This document shows positions 15,279-22,387 of a stretch of DNA of 43,195 nt, piece by piece; positions within the stretch are counted from its first letter, which is position 1; the number at the start of each line of letters is the position of its first letter. The notes under the pieces were generated by a model that saw nothing but the letters and a program-made list of their open reading frames with translations, did not search any database and was not told where the DNA came from. The position numbers were made by a program, and so were the translations under genes. The DNA is from Stenotrophomonas maltophilia (GTDB taxonomy: Bacteria > Pseudomonadota > Gammaproteobacteria > Xanthomonadales > Xanthomonadaceae), in the NCBI RefSeq assembly GCF_004684085.1, contig NZ_SRHZ01000049.1:1-43195 (forward strand). The letters run 5' to 3'.

Positions 15279-16360
15279 GCCGCACGCTCCGGCAGGCGCA
15301 GGCAGACCCTGTAGCCGGTGCCCATGCGGCCGCCCTGCAGATGGCCGCCGATCATCGCCAAGCGGCGCTGCAACGTGGCCAGGCCACTGCCGAGGCCGTC
15401 GCCACGCGCAGGACGCAGGCAGGGATTGAACACGGCCACCTCCAGCCCGCCACCGCGCACCTCCGCCTTCAGCTCGATCTGCAGAAGCGGGTCCCCTGCC
15501 TGCCAGCCACTATGCAGTACCGCGTTCTCGATCAGCGGCTGCAGCAGCAAGCCCGGCACTTGCCAGTCCAGGGCTTCGGCACTGGCCTGCAGGTGCAGAT
15601 ACAGGGCTTCGTCATGCAATAGCGACTGCAGGGCCACATAGTCCTGTGCCGCTCCCAGCTCATCGACCAACGCACGTTGCGCCGGGCATTGCAGGGTGTC
15701 GCGCAACAACGAGGACAGCTGCACCAGGGCTGCGTCTGCCGCACGTGGGCGCAGCAGCGCCAGGCCCCCGATGGCATTGAGTGCGTTGAACAGAAAATGA
15801 TGCTGGAGGTGTTGGCGCAGGGCCACTTCGCGGGCGAGCTGCAAGGCCTCCGATTGCGCCTTCAGCCGCTGCAGCCAGGCTAGGCCGTGGCCTACACCGG
15901 ACACAGCGATGAATGTTGGCAAGGCGAACAGCGCGGTAATGCCGATCGCCCGTGCCACCTGCCCGGACGACGGCAGCGGCTGCGCCTCCCACAGTTGCAG
16001 CAGCAGGTGGCCCAGCCCCCAGCCCAGCGCGGTCAACGCCGGTGTCAGCAGCAGGCCCAGCAACAACCAGCCGATCAGGTGACGTCGTCCCGGCAATGGC
16101 CAGCGTCGGCAGGCCGCCCACAGCAGCGGCGTCGCCAGCATCCAGGGCAACTCGGCGCCGAGGATGAACAACGCCGCGGGCACCAGGCCACCCGGTTGCT
16201 GGCTCAGGTGTACCGCTGGAATGGACGTGGCGATCAGCAGCCCCCACAACGCCAGCATCACCCCGAGCGGGCGGGGCAGCGACAGCGGCGCTTCATGGGC
16301 GGGCAGCAGGGAAACCGGCGAAACAGGCATGCAGGGAATCGAACGGGAAACGGGCACCAT
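15275..16360 (-). CDS. LytS-type sensor histidine kinase (His_kinase family)
   Basis: A 361-aa membrane kinase. Four hydrophobic segments lie in residues 35-155 (VMLALWGLLIATSIPAV, LVPAALFILGAELPW, LIGWLLLGLLLTPALTALGW, AIGITALFALPTFIAVSG). A short coiled region leads to the His_kinase (PF06580) H-box at residues 183-200. The usual PHFLFN is here HHFLFN, with the family proline replaced by His187 and the conserved His188 kept. The ATPase N-box is LLLQPLIENAVLHSGW and the glycine box is GDGLGSGLATLQRRL. No ligand-binding periplasmic domain is visible. No good ribosome binding site precedes ATG 16360, which sits in an inverted repeat; ATG 16330 is the alternative. Confidence 0.88.
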   Translation of the reverse strand: MVPVSRSIPCMPVSPVSLLPAHEAPLSLPRPLGVMLALWGLLIATSIPAVHLSQQPGGLVPAALFILGAELPWMLATPLLWAACRRWPLPGRRHLIGWLLLGLLLTPALTALGWGLGHLLLQLWEAQPLPSSGQVARAIGITALFALPTFIAVSGVGHGLAWLQRLKAQSEALQLAREVALRQHLQHHFLFNALNAIGGLALLRPRAADAALVQLSSLLRDTLQCPAQRALVDELGAAQDYVALQSLLHDEALYLHLQASAEALDWQVPGLLLQPLIENAVLHSGWQAGDPLLQIELKAEVRGGGLEVAVFNPCLRPARGDGLGSGLATLQRRLAMIGGHLQGGRMGTGYRVCLRLPERAA

Positions 16361-16372
16361 GCTAGGTGCCCG
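16351..16372. promoter_or_regulatory. Inverted repeat over the kinase start codon
   Basis: Perfect 8-bp arms CGGGCACC (16351-16358) and GGTGCCCG (16365-16372) with a 6-nt centre. The kinase start codon (16358-16360, minus strand) lies across one arm and the loop. It could act as an operator or as an mRNA hairpin that hides the start. Confidence 0.4.
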
Positions 16373-16407
16373 TATCGAATCGTTCCCGTGCCGGAAGCAA
16401 GGGGCTC

Positions 16408-16430
16408 ATCCACGCATGGCGTGGATCTAC
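16408..16430 (-). repeat. REP palindrome (ATCCACGC stem)
   Basis: Minus-oriented copy ending in CTAC, identical to 10801-10823. It is paired with the plus copy at 16467, 36 nt away. Confidence 0.85.
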
Positions 16431-16466
16431 TGCTGATCGCGGGTATGGATGCCTGGACGGTTACCG

Positions 16467-16489
16467 GTAGATCCACGCCATGCGTGGAT
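16467..16489 (+). repeat. REP palindrome (ATCCACGC stem)
   Basis: Plus-oriented GTAG copy, the exact reverse complement of 16408-16430, lying between the kinase start region and the end of the amidohydrolase gene. Confidence 0.85.
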
Positions 16490-16507
16490 TCCGTCCCGCC
16501 CCGGCAA

Positions 16508-17965
16508 TCAGTTGGCCTTGCCCGCCTCGACGTTCCACGCCGCGACCTTGGCCTTGGTATCAGCCAGCATCTTGTCCAGCGCGGCGCGGTCATACACGTT
16601 GCCACGCAGGATCACGCTGTCGATCTTTTCGGTGGCGGCAATGTCCTGCAGCGGGTTGGCGGTCAGCAGCACCAGATCAGCCGCCTTGCCCTGCGCAACG
16701 CCACCGAAACGGTCCATCTGGCCGAACCAGGCCGGGCCGGAACGGGTTGCGGCCGACAGCGCCTGCGGTGCGCTCAGGCCCTCCTTCACGAACAGCTGCA
16801 GTTCCTGGTGCAGGGCGATGCCCGGGAAGTTGAACGAATTGAGGAAGCCGGCATCGGTGCCCGCGATGATCGTCACGCCGGCCTCCTGCAGCATCGGCAG
16901 CACCGCGGCTACCTGGTGGTATTGCGCGTGGCGCGCTTCGATCTGCACCGGCGTGGCTTTCGCCGCGCGGTCCACGCGCCACTGGTAGGTCGCGCGCAGG
17001 CCCGGGCCGATGTAGGCCAGGTAAGGGTCGTTGGCGTGGTCATCCTGGTCAAGGAAGTCGAGGATGCGGCCACCGTTGAGGGTCGGGGTCACGAATACGC
17101 CACGCTTGGCGAAATCACGGTAGGCGTGCATCGCGGTGCCACGGTCGAAGCTGGCGTCGAGGCGGCGGTTGGCTTCGGCGCGGTCGATGCGGCCGGCACC
17201 GAAGTCGGCGGCGATCTTCGCTTCGTCCTTGCTGCCGGCCTTGAATGCGTAGTCCAGATGCTCGATCGAGGCCAGGCCGGCATCGACCGCCTGCTCCACG
17301 GTCAGCGCCATCGGAATGTGGCCCGAGGCCTTGAAGCCGGCCTTGCGCGCAGCGCTGGCCGAGTACAGGAACAGTTCCGGCTTCAGCGTGCTGTCGGTGA
17401 TCTTCACGAAATCGACCTTGTCGTGCTGCAGGCGGGCGATCGCCTTGTCGGCGTCGGCCTCGCTGCCCACTTCGATCGTGCCCTTCCAGACCGGCTTGAT
17501 GCCTTCGATCTTCGCACCCGAACTGAGCAGGCGTGGGCCGAACAGCGTGCCCTTGGCGATCTCGCCGCGCCACTGCAGCACCTGCTCGGGCAGATCGCCG
17601 GAGCAGTCGCGCACGGTGGTGATGCCGTGGGCGATGTACAGCGGCAGCAGTGCCTTGTTCTCTTCGATCAGCGCCGGGCCGCCACCGAAGTGCACGTGCA
17701 TGTCCCACAGGCCCGGGATCAGGTACTTGCCCTTGGCATCGATCTGGCGGGCCGCGCTCCACTGGCTGCGCAGCTGCGCGTCCGGGCCGACGGCGACGAT
17801 GTCCTCGCCACGGATCACCACGCTCTGCCCCACCAGGGTGCTGGCGTGCTCGACATCGACCACGGTGGCATTGCGGATCAGCAGATCGGCGCGCTCGGCA
17901 GCAGACGCCGACAGCGGTGCCACCGCAAGGAGGATGGCAAGGGACAACGGACGGGAACGGAACAT
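16508..17965 (-). CDS. Exported amidohydrolase (imidazolonepropionase-like)
   Basis: A 485-aa secreted amidohydrolase of the imidazolonepropionase/prolidase-like group (PF01979). A signal peptide (MFRSRPLSLAILLAVAPLSA) ends near ASA-AERAD. Metal ligands are visible as HVHF in IPGLWDMHVHFGGG, a candidate bridging Lys in DFVKITDS, His in ASGHIPM and SIEHLDY, and the late Asp in IAGTDAGF. Related bacterial enzymes hydrolyse Xaa-Pro or N-acyl dipeptides or toxins in the periplasm, but the substrate here cannot be read from sequence. The start at 17965 gives a clean signal peptide; ATGs at 17974 and 18016 are in frame, the latter directly abutting the ankyrin stop. It is co-transcribed with that gene. 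Confidence 0.86.
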   Translation of the reverse strand: MFRSRPLSLAILLAVAPLSASAAERADLLIRNATVVDVEHASTLVGQSVVIRGEDIVAVGPDAQLRSQWSAARQIDAKGKYLIPGLWDMHVHFGGGPALIEENKALLPLYIAHGITTVRDCSGDLPEQVLQWRGEIAKGTLFGPRLLSSGAKIEGIKPVWKGTIEVGSEADADKAIARLQHDKVDFVKITDSTLKPELFLYSASAARKAGFKASGHIPMALTVEQAVDAGLASIEHLDYAFKAGSKDEAKIAADFGAGRIDRAEANRRLDASFDRGTAMHAYRDFAKRGVFVTPTLNGGRILDFLDQDDHANDPYLAYIGPGLRATYQWRVDRAAKATPVQIEARHAQYHQVAAVLPMLQEAGVTIIAGTDAGFLNSFNFPGIALHQELQLFVKEGLSAPQALSAATRSGPAWFGQMDRFGGVAQGKAADLVLLTANPLQDIAATEKIDSVILRGNVYDRAALDKMLADTKAKVAAWNVEAGKAN

Positions 17966-18016
17966 GGACAGCATCCTGGTGGGCACGCCCAGCGTGCGGG
18001 TGGAAGGGGTTTGCAT

Positions 18017-18718
18017 TCAGCGCACCGCGCCGTGCTGGCGCAGCAGGGTTTCAATTCCGGTATAGCCGCGCTGGCGCGCATGTGCCAGCGGCGTCACGCC
18101 GTCGCCGTCGGCCAGTTCGGGGTCGGCACCGGCCTCCAGCAGCAGCTGCACGATCTGCACGTGGCGCGCACCGCCATCGCCGAGCAGGATCGCTTCCAGC
18201 AGCGCGGTCCAGTGCAGCCGGTTGACATGGTCCACCGCCACACCCGCACGCAGCAGCGTGCGCACGGTGGCGACGTGACCGCGCTCGGCGGCCGGAATCA
18301 GCGCGGTGCCGCCATAGCGGTTGGTGCTGCGCAGATCGGCGTCATGCGCCAGGGTCATCGCCAGGATCTCGTCCAGGCCGCGCGCACCGGCATACAGGTA
18401 GGCGCTGTCCTGCAACGCATCCTTGGCATTGACGTCGGCGCCGGCTTCGATCAGCTCACGCGCGGCATCCACGTTGTTGCCGTGCGTGGCCAGCAGCAGC
18501 GCGGTGCGGCCCTGGCCATCGCGCGCCTCCAGCGTGGCCCCATCCTCGATCGCCTGCCGCACCGCATCGGCGTCGCCGCGGCTGGCGGCATCACGCAGGC
18601 GGCCATCGACGTCGGCCTTGGACGTTGCGGTGCAGGCCGGGGTGAGCATGGCCAGCAGGCACAACAGCAGCACGCGCGCGAACGGCGCAGGCCAGCCAGG
18701 GGAACGATGGACGCGCAT
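18017..18718 (-). CDS. Ankyrin-repeat lipoprotein or periplasmic protein
   Basis: A 233-aa protein with a signal sequence ending in AMLTPACTATS, whose Cys could be a weak lipobox. The rest is ankyrin repeats: DGRLRDAASRGDADAVRQAI, DGQGRTALLLATHGNNVDAA, the NRYGGTALIPAAERGHVATV unit, the RLHWTALLEAILLGDGG unit and the DGDGVTPLAHARQRGYTGI unit. Five or so repeats make a protein-binding surface. It is immediately upstream of, and on the same strand as, the secreted amidohydrolase (stop and possible ATG adjacent), so it may bind, anchor or inhibit that enzyme. That is inference from context. Confidence 0.85.
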   Translation of the reverse strand: MRVHRSPGWPAPFARVLLLCLLAMLTPACTATSKADVDGRLRDAASRGDADAVRQAIEDGATLEARDGQGRTALLLATHGNNVDAARELIEAGADVNAKDALQDSAYLYAGARGLDEILAMTLAHDADLRSTNRYGGTALIPAAERGHVATVRTLLRAGVAVDHVNRLHWTALLEAILLGDGGARHVQIVQLLLEAGADPELADGDGVTPLAHARQRGYTGIETLLRQHGAVR

Positions 18719-18736
18719 GGCAGTGTCTCCTCATGT

Positions 18737-18763
18737 CCGTCGCCACGGAGCGCCGGGCGACGG
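18737..18763. promoter_or_regulatory. Dyad in the ankyrin/LysR divergent promoter
   Basis: Perfect 8-bp arms CCGTCGCC (18737-18744) and GGCGACGG (18756-18763) around an 11-nt centre, 19 bp upstream of the ankyrin gene. A second small dyad GCCGG/CCGGC follows near 18772-18787. Either could be an operator or a decayed REP; its role is unproven. Confidence 0.3.
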
Positions 18764-18840
18764 TAGCAACAGCCGGGCATTGCCGGCCCCTGCCCTGCAT
18801 GGTAGAAGTCGGCTCGGGTATCCAGAAGTGAAATGTTCAA

Positions 18841-19722
18841 ATGCAAGACAGTGCCAAATCGAATAGAACCCTGTTCGAACTGGACCTGCTGCGGGCGCTG
18901 GTGATGGTGGCCGACTGCGGCAGCTTCACCACGGCGGCCACGCGCCTGCATTCGACCCAGTCCACGGTCAGCCAGAAGGTGCGACGGCTGGAGGAACTGG
19001 CCGGGCATCGCCTGCTCGAACGCGGCCACCGCGACGTGCACCCCACCGACGCCGGCCACACCCTGCTCGGCTACGCGCGGCGCATGCTCGACCTGAACGA
19101 GGAAATGGCACAGGCGCTGGCCGGTGCGACGGTGGAGACCGCCGTCCGCATCGGTGTGCCCGAGGATTTCGTCAACGCGCAGACCACGCGCATGCTGGCG
19201 GCCTTCAGCCGCCGCCACCCGCAGGTGAAGCTGGAGATCAGCAGCGGCCTCAGCCGCGACCTGGCGCAAGGCTTCGATCACGGCGAGCTGGACCTGGTGC
19301 TGGTCAAGCAGCGCCGTAATACCCGTCAGGCGGTGCACTGCCGGCGCGAGCCGATGCACTGGATCGACAGCCTGCGCAGCAGCTGCCTGCAGCAGGACCC
19401 GCTGCCGCTGGTCACCTTCCCGCCGCGCGGGCTGTACCGCGACGAGATGATCCACGCCGTGGAAGCGCTGGGCCTGCGCTGGCGCATCGCCTTCACCAGC
19501 TCGTCGCTGAGTGGCATCCAGGGCGCCGTGGCCGATGGCATCGGCATCAGCCTGCTGCCGCGCCGCGCGGTCACCCGCGAGCACCGCATCATCGATGGCG
19601 AGCGCGAGCTGCCGGTGATCGACAACTACGAAATCGGCCTGCTGCACCGCGCGGACGCCGACGATGCCGTGCGTGCGCTGGCCAGCGAGCTGTGGCGCCA
19701 GGTGCAGCGCGAACCGGACTGA
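18841..19722 (+). CDS. LysR-family transcriptional regulator
   Basis: A 293-aa LysR protein. The helix-turn-helix is at residues about 13-70 (LDLLRALVMVADCGSFTTAA, HSTQSTVSQKVRRLEELAG, LLERGHRDVHPTDAG). The effector domain begins near 98 (AVRIGVPEDFVNAQ) with GELDLVLVKQ and GIQGAVADGIGISLLPRRAV. It is closest to the LrhA/HexA-like group by the LHSTQSTVSQ pattern. It is divergent from the ankyrin/amidohydrolase operon with a 122-bp gap and is the likely regulator of that operon. No strong ribosome binding site is visible before ATG 18841. Confidence 0.92.
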   Translation: MQDSAKSNRTLFELDLLRALVMVADCGSFTTAATRLHSTQSTVSQKVRRLEELAGHRLLERGHRDVHPTDAGHTLLGYARRMLDLNEEMAQALAGATVETAVRIGVPEDFVNAQTTRMLAAFSRRHPQVKLEISSGLSRDLAQGFDHGELDLVLVKQRRNTRQAVHCRREPMHWIDSLRSSCLQQDPLPLVTFPPRGLYRDEMIHAVEALGLRWRIAFTSSSLSGIQGAVADGIGISLLPRRAVTREHRIIDGERELPVIDNYEIGLLHRADADDAVRALASELWRQVQREPD

Positions 19723-19727
19723 CCACG

Positions 19728-19750
19728 GTAGATCCACGCCATGCGTGGAT
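19728..19750 (+). repeat. REP palindrome (ATCCACGC stem)
   Basis: A GTAG copy 5 nt after the LysR stop codon, in the same orientation as the gene. Confidence 0.85.
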
Positions 19751-19853
19751 GCCTTTCGCGCATCACGCATCGGAATATGATCAATCCGGCCGCACGGCGG
19801 GCAACATCGCCTCGTAGAGTGCCTGTTGTTTCCGTGCCCCACGGCGCCTTGCC

Positions 19854-20291
19854 ATGTCCGACGAAATCCCCACCCGCTTCGATCCCCTGCCCGCTGCCCT
19901 GCAGACACATCTGCAGCACCAGCGTTCGCTGATCGCTGCGCGCGTAGCCGCCGGCTTCCCGACCCTGCCCGTGCAGTGGCCGCTGGCGGCCATCACGCTG
20001 CAGCGCGTGGTCGATGCCGAGCTGATCGATCGTGACGACTGCGATGGCTGGGAGGCGCTGGGCGTGGCGTTCGGTGACACCCTGGCCCAGCGCGTACCGG
20101 GCCTGGCCTGGATGCAGGTCACCGATGCCTGGGGCATCGACGCGGTGCTGCGCTATGCCGACAGCAGCCTGCAGATCGGCGCCAGCACGCTGCTGCTCAA
20201 GCGCGTCGAGCAAGGCGAGATCATCGACATCGCCCATCTGCTGGCGTGGCTTGAGGAATTCGTCGCCACCCGCGCCGACGATTACGCCTGA
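19854..20291 (+). CDS. DUF3806-like protein of unknown function
   Basis: A 145-aa cytosolic protein without signal or membrane segment. The block DDCDGWEALGVAFGDTLAQ, then GLAWMQVTDAWGIDAVLRY and the acidic C-terminus LLAWLEEFVATRADDYA, fit the DUF3806 family (PF12713). Members are uncharacterised and often encoded beside immunity-like or stress genes; no such partner is visible here. It is flanked on both sides by REP palindromes and is probably transcribed alone. Confidence 0.75.
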   Translation: MSDEIPTRFDPLPAALQTHLQHQRSLIAARVAAGFPTLPVQWPLAAITLQRVVDAELIDRDDCDGWEALGVAFGDTLAQRVPGLAWMQVTDAWGIDAVLRYADSSLQIGASTLLLKRVEQGEIIDIAHLLAWLEEFVATRADDYA

Positions 20292-20303
20292 CGGCACATC
20301 GGG

Positions 20304-20326
20304 GTAGATCCACGCCATGCGTGGAT
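20304..20326 (+). repeat. REP palindrome (ATCCACGC stem)
   Basis: A GTAG copy 12 nt after the DUF3806 gene stop. It faces the minus copy at 20350-20372, its exact reverse complement. Confidence 0.85.
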
Positions 20327-20349
20327 GAATGAGACCACGCGATGGTGCC

Positions 20350-20372
20350 ATCCACGCATGGCGTGGATCTAC
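20350..20372 (-). repeat. REP palindrome whose GTAG head holds a stop codon
   Basis: A minus-oriented copy. Its head GTAG (20369-20372, minus strand) contains the TAG stop codon of the CodA-like deaminase gene, so the gene ends inside the repeat. Confidence 0.88.
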
Positions 20373-21529
20373 AGCCAGCGGCCGTCGACCACCACCCGGC
20401 GCTCCACCGGCACCCCGGCCACGGCAGCCGGGCCGTGGTCGGCACGCACCGCCACGAAAGTGGCCGGCCGGCCTTCGGCAATGCCATGCTGCGGCAGGCC
20501 GATCACCTGCGCGGCATGGGTGGTGACCATGTCCAGCGCCAGCATCAGGTCGGCATCGGTGTAGAAGCCGGAACGGTAGCCCAGCAACATCGCCCGCTGC
20601 AGCAGATCGCCATTGCCATACGGCCACCAGCAGTCGCGGATGTTGTCGTTGCCCGCGAACACGCGCACACCGGCATCATGCAGCGCGCGCAGCGGCGGGA
20701 ACGGATGATCCCCCGGCGCGTTGCTCATGATCGCCACACCCGCGGTGGCCAATGCTTCGCCCACCTGCAGCGCGCGCGCCAGCGGCACGTCGCCCAGCGC
20801 ATAGGCATGGCTGACCGCAACACGCCCCTGCAGACCGGCGGCCCGGGTACGCGCGGCGATGCGCAGCAGCTGCGCCAGGCCGATTTCGCCGGGCTCGTGC
20901 AGATGGATGTCCAGCTGCACGCCGTAGCGCTCGGCCAGGCCGAACAGCAGCGCCAGCTGGCCTTCGGCATCACCATCGAGCGTGGTGGGATCGATGCCAC
21001 CCAACACTTCCACGCCCGCGGCAAGCGCCTGCTCCAGTACGGTGGCGGTACCCGGACAGGACATCACCCCGGCCTGCGGGAACGCCACCAGCTGGATGCG
21101 CATGATGTCGGCACAGCGCAACGCCGCCTCGCGCACCGCTTCGAGATGGCCGAGGCCGGTGCTCGCGTCGATATCGACATGGCAACGCATCGCCACCGTA
21201 CCGAAAGCGCTGCATTGGCGGATCAGCGCCTCGGCACGGTCCACCATCGGTGCCGCACCCGCCACCGCCGCCTTCTCCACCGCCAGCCGCTCACGCAGGC
21301 TGTCCACCGGCTGATGCGGGTGCCAGCGATCACCGACGAAGCTCTTGTCCAGGTGGATATGTCCGTCCACCAACCCCGGCAACACGGAGAAGCCCTTCAG
21401 GTTGACGCATTCCGCCCCCTCGGCCGGCGCGGCCTCACCGTTGAGCCCGCAGATACGACCATCACGGATATGGAAATGCAGTGGCGCACCGTCGCGGTCG
21501 ACACCGCCATGGACGAACTGGAGGGTCAT
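20369..21529 (-). CDS. Cytosine-deaminase-like amidohydrolase
   Basis: A 386-aa metal-dependent hydrolase of the CodA/N-isopropylammelide group. Metal ligands are HIH in LVDGHIHLDKSF, His in AMRCHVDID, HLH in LDIHLHEPGE, VSHAYALG, and Asp in VFAGNDNIRDCWWPYGNGD. The pattern GNDNIRD...YGNGDLLQRAMLLGYRSGF closely follows cytosine deaminases. It would deaminate a cytosine-like or related heterocycle in the cytosol; the exact substrate is uncertain, and CodA proteins are usually near 420 aa. The start at 21529 has GGGAG at 6-nt spacing. There is no codB-like permease nearby. The stop codon lies in a REP head. Confidence 0.85.
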   Translation of the reverse strand: MTLQFVHGGVDRDGAPLHFHIRDGRICGLNGEAAPAEGAECVNLKGFSVLPGLVDGHIHLDKSFVGDRWHPHQPVDSLRERLAVEKAAVAGAAPMVDRAEALIRQCSAFGTVAMRCHVDIDASTGLGHLEAVREAALRCADIMRIQLVAFPQAGVMSCPGTATVLEQALAAGVEVLGGIDPTTLDGDAEGQLALLFGLAERYGVQLDIHLHEPGEIGLAQLLRIAARTRAAGLQGRVAVSHAYALGDVPLARALQVGEALATAGVAIMSNAPGDHPFPPLRALHDAGVRVFAGNDNIRDCWWPYGNGDLLQRAMLLGYRSGFYTDADLMLALDMVTTHAAQVIGLPQHGIAEGRPATFVAVRADHGPAAVAGVPVERRVVVDGRWL

Positions 21530-21609
21530 CGGGAACTCCCGGAAAGCCAAGAATGGCGCCATCCTGCGCCTCGGCGGATTCATCGGCCAACGAAATATCT
21601 GGATGGCAC

Positions 21610-21652
21610 GCATTCACCAGAACGATGAATGCCCCTGCGACAACCGGTCGCA
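21610..21652. promoter_or_regulatory. Two dyads in the CodA-like / UbiC-like divergent gap
   Basis: Perfect inverted repeats GCATTCA...TGAATGC (21610-21616 and 21626-21632, 9-nt centre) and TGCGAC...GTCGCA (21636-21641 and 21647-21652, 5-nt centre). They lie side by side between divergent genes, where operators are expected. No binding protein is known. Confidence 0.35.
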
Positions 21653-21712
21653 GCACCACCGTGCACACCCCTGAACGGGTAACATGGGCGCCTGTCTCCG
21701 CTGTGAAGCCGC

Positions 21713-22354
21713 ATGGGCCCGTCCGACCGCCACGATCGTCTCCGCCGCTGGCAGGCCGCGTCCCTGCTCGCCGCCGCTCCGATCGCCAGCCTGTCCGCCA
21801 CCGATGCGGCGACCGCCGCGCCGTTGCAGTCGCCGCCGGGCCAGCAGCGCATCGCTCCGGCTGCACTGGTCGAGCGCCTGCACCAGCGCGTGCTGTCCGG
21901 CCAGAGCGCCACCGCCACGCTGGAACACTGGTGCGCCGAGCATGGCCTGGCCGAACAGGCGCGGGTGCGTGCAGTGCGCGTACACGGCCAGGACAAGCCC
22001 GCGCCCACCGACGTGCTGCAGGCGCTGGGCGCGAAACCGGGCACCGAACTGCGCTATCGCCGCGTGCAGCTGGTCTGCGGCAGCCGCGTGCTGTCCGAGG
22101 CCGACAACTGGTACCTGCCCGGCCACCTCAGCCCGGCCATGAACCAGGTGCTGGACAGCACCGACGAACCGTTCGGTCGCGTGGTCGGCCCGCTCGGTTT
22201 CCAGCGCCAGACCTTGACCGACCAGACGTTCTGGCCGCCGCGGGGCGAAGGCGATCACGGCGTGATCCTGGAAGTGCGTGCCCTGCTGCGCGACCGCCAG
22301 CAACAGCCTTTCAGCTATGTCATCGAGTCGTACCTGATGCAGGCGCTTCCCTAG
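21713..22354 (+). CDS. Chorismate-lyase-like (UbiC/UTRA-fold) protein, possibly exported
   Basis: A 213-aa protein. The core LRYRRVQLVCGSRVLSEADNW, LPGHLSPAMNQVL, EPFGRVVGPLGFQRQT and the ending FSYVIESYLMQALP recall the chorismate pyruvate-lyase fold, with a Glu in the last strand where UbiC has its catalytic Glu. The first 45 residues differ: DRLRRWQAASLLAAAPIAS looks like a signal (perhaps twin-arginine type), which would be odd for a ubiquinone enzyme. No ubiA or other quinone gene is adjacent. It may be a non-enzymatic or redirected relative. The fold assignment is moderately sure and the activity is not. Confidence 0.55.
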   Translation: MGPSDRHDRLRRWQAASLLAAAPIASLSATDAATAAPLQSPPGQQRIAPAALVERLHQRVLSGQSATATLEHWCAEHGLAEQARVRAVRVHGQDKPAPTDVLQALGAKPGTELRYRRVQLVCGSRVLSEADNWYLPGHLSPAMNQVLDSTDEPFGRVVGPLGFQRQTLTDQTFWPPRGEGDHGVILEVRALLRDRQQQPFSYVIESYLMQALP

Positions 22355-22364
22355 CTTGATGTGT

Positions 22365-22387
22365 CGCCGGGCGTGGTCCGGCGCTAC
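22365..22387 (-). repeat. REP palindrome whose GTAG head holds a stop codon
   Basis: Minus orientation, stem CGCCGG/CCGGCG around GCGTGGT. Its GTAG head contains the TAG stop (22384-22386) of the lipoprotein gene, the second such case in the window. It fills the gap between two convergent genes. Confidence 0.82.

Noticed and set aside
15887..18766. A 959-aa plus-strand frame
   Set aside because: It is antisense to the kinase, amidohydrolase and ankyrin genes, crosses two REP palindromes and shows no protein family pattern.
20304..20372. CRISPR-like short array (two similar palindromes close together)
   Set aside because: There are only two copies, in opposite orientation, of a repeat found all over the window; no spacers or cas genes.
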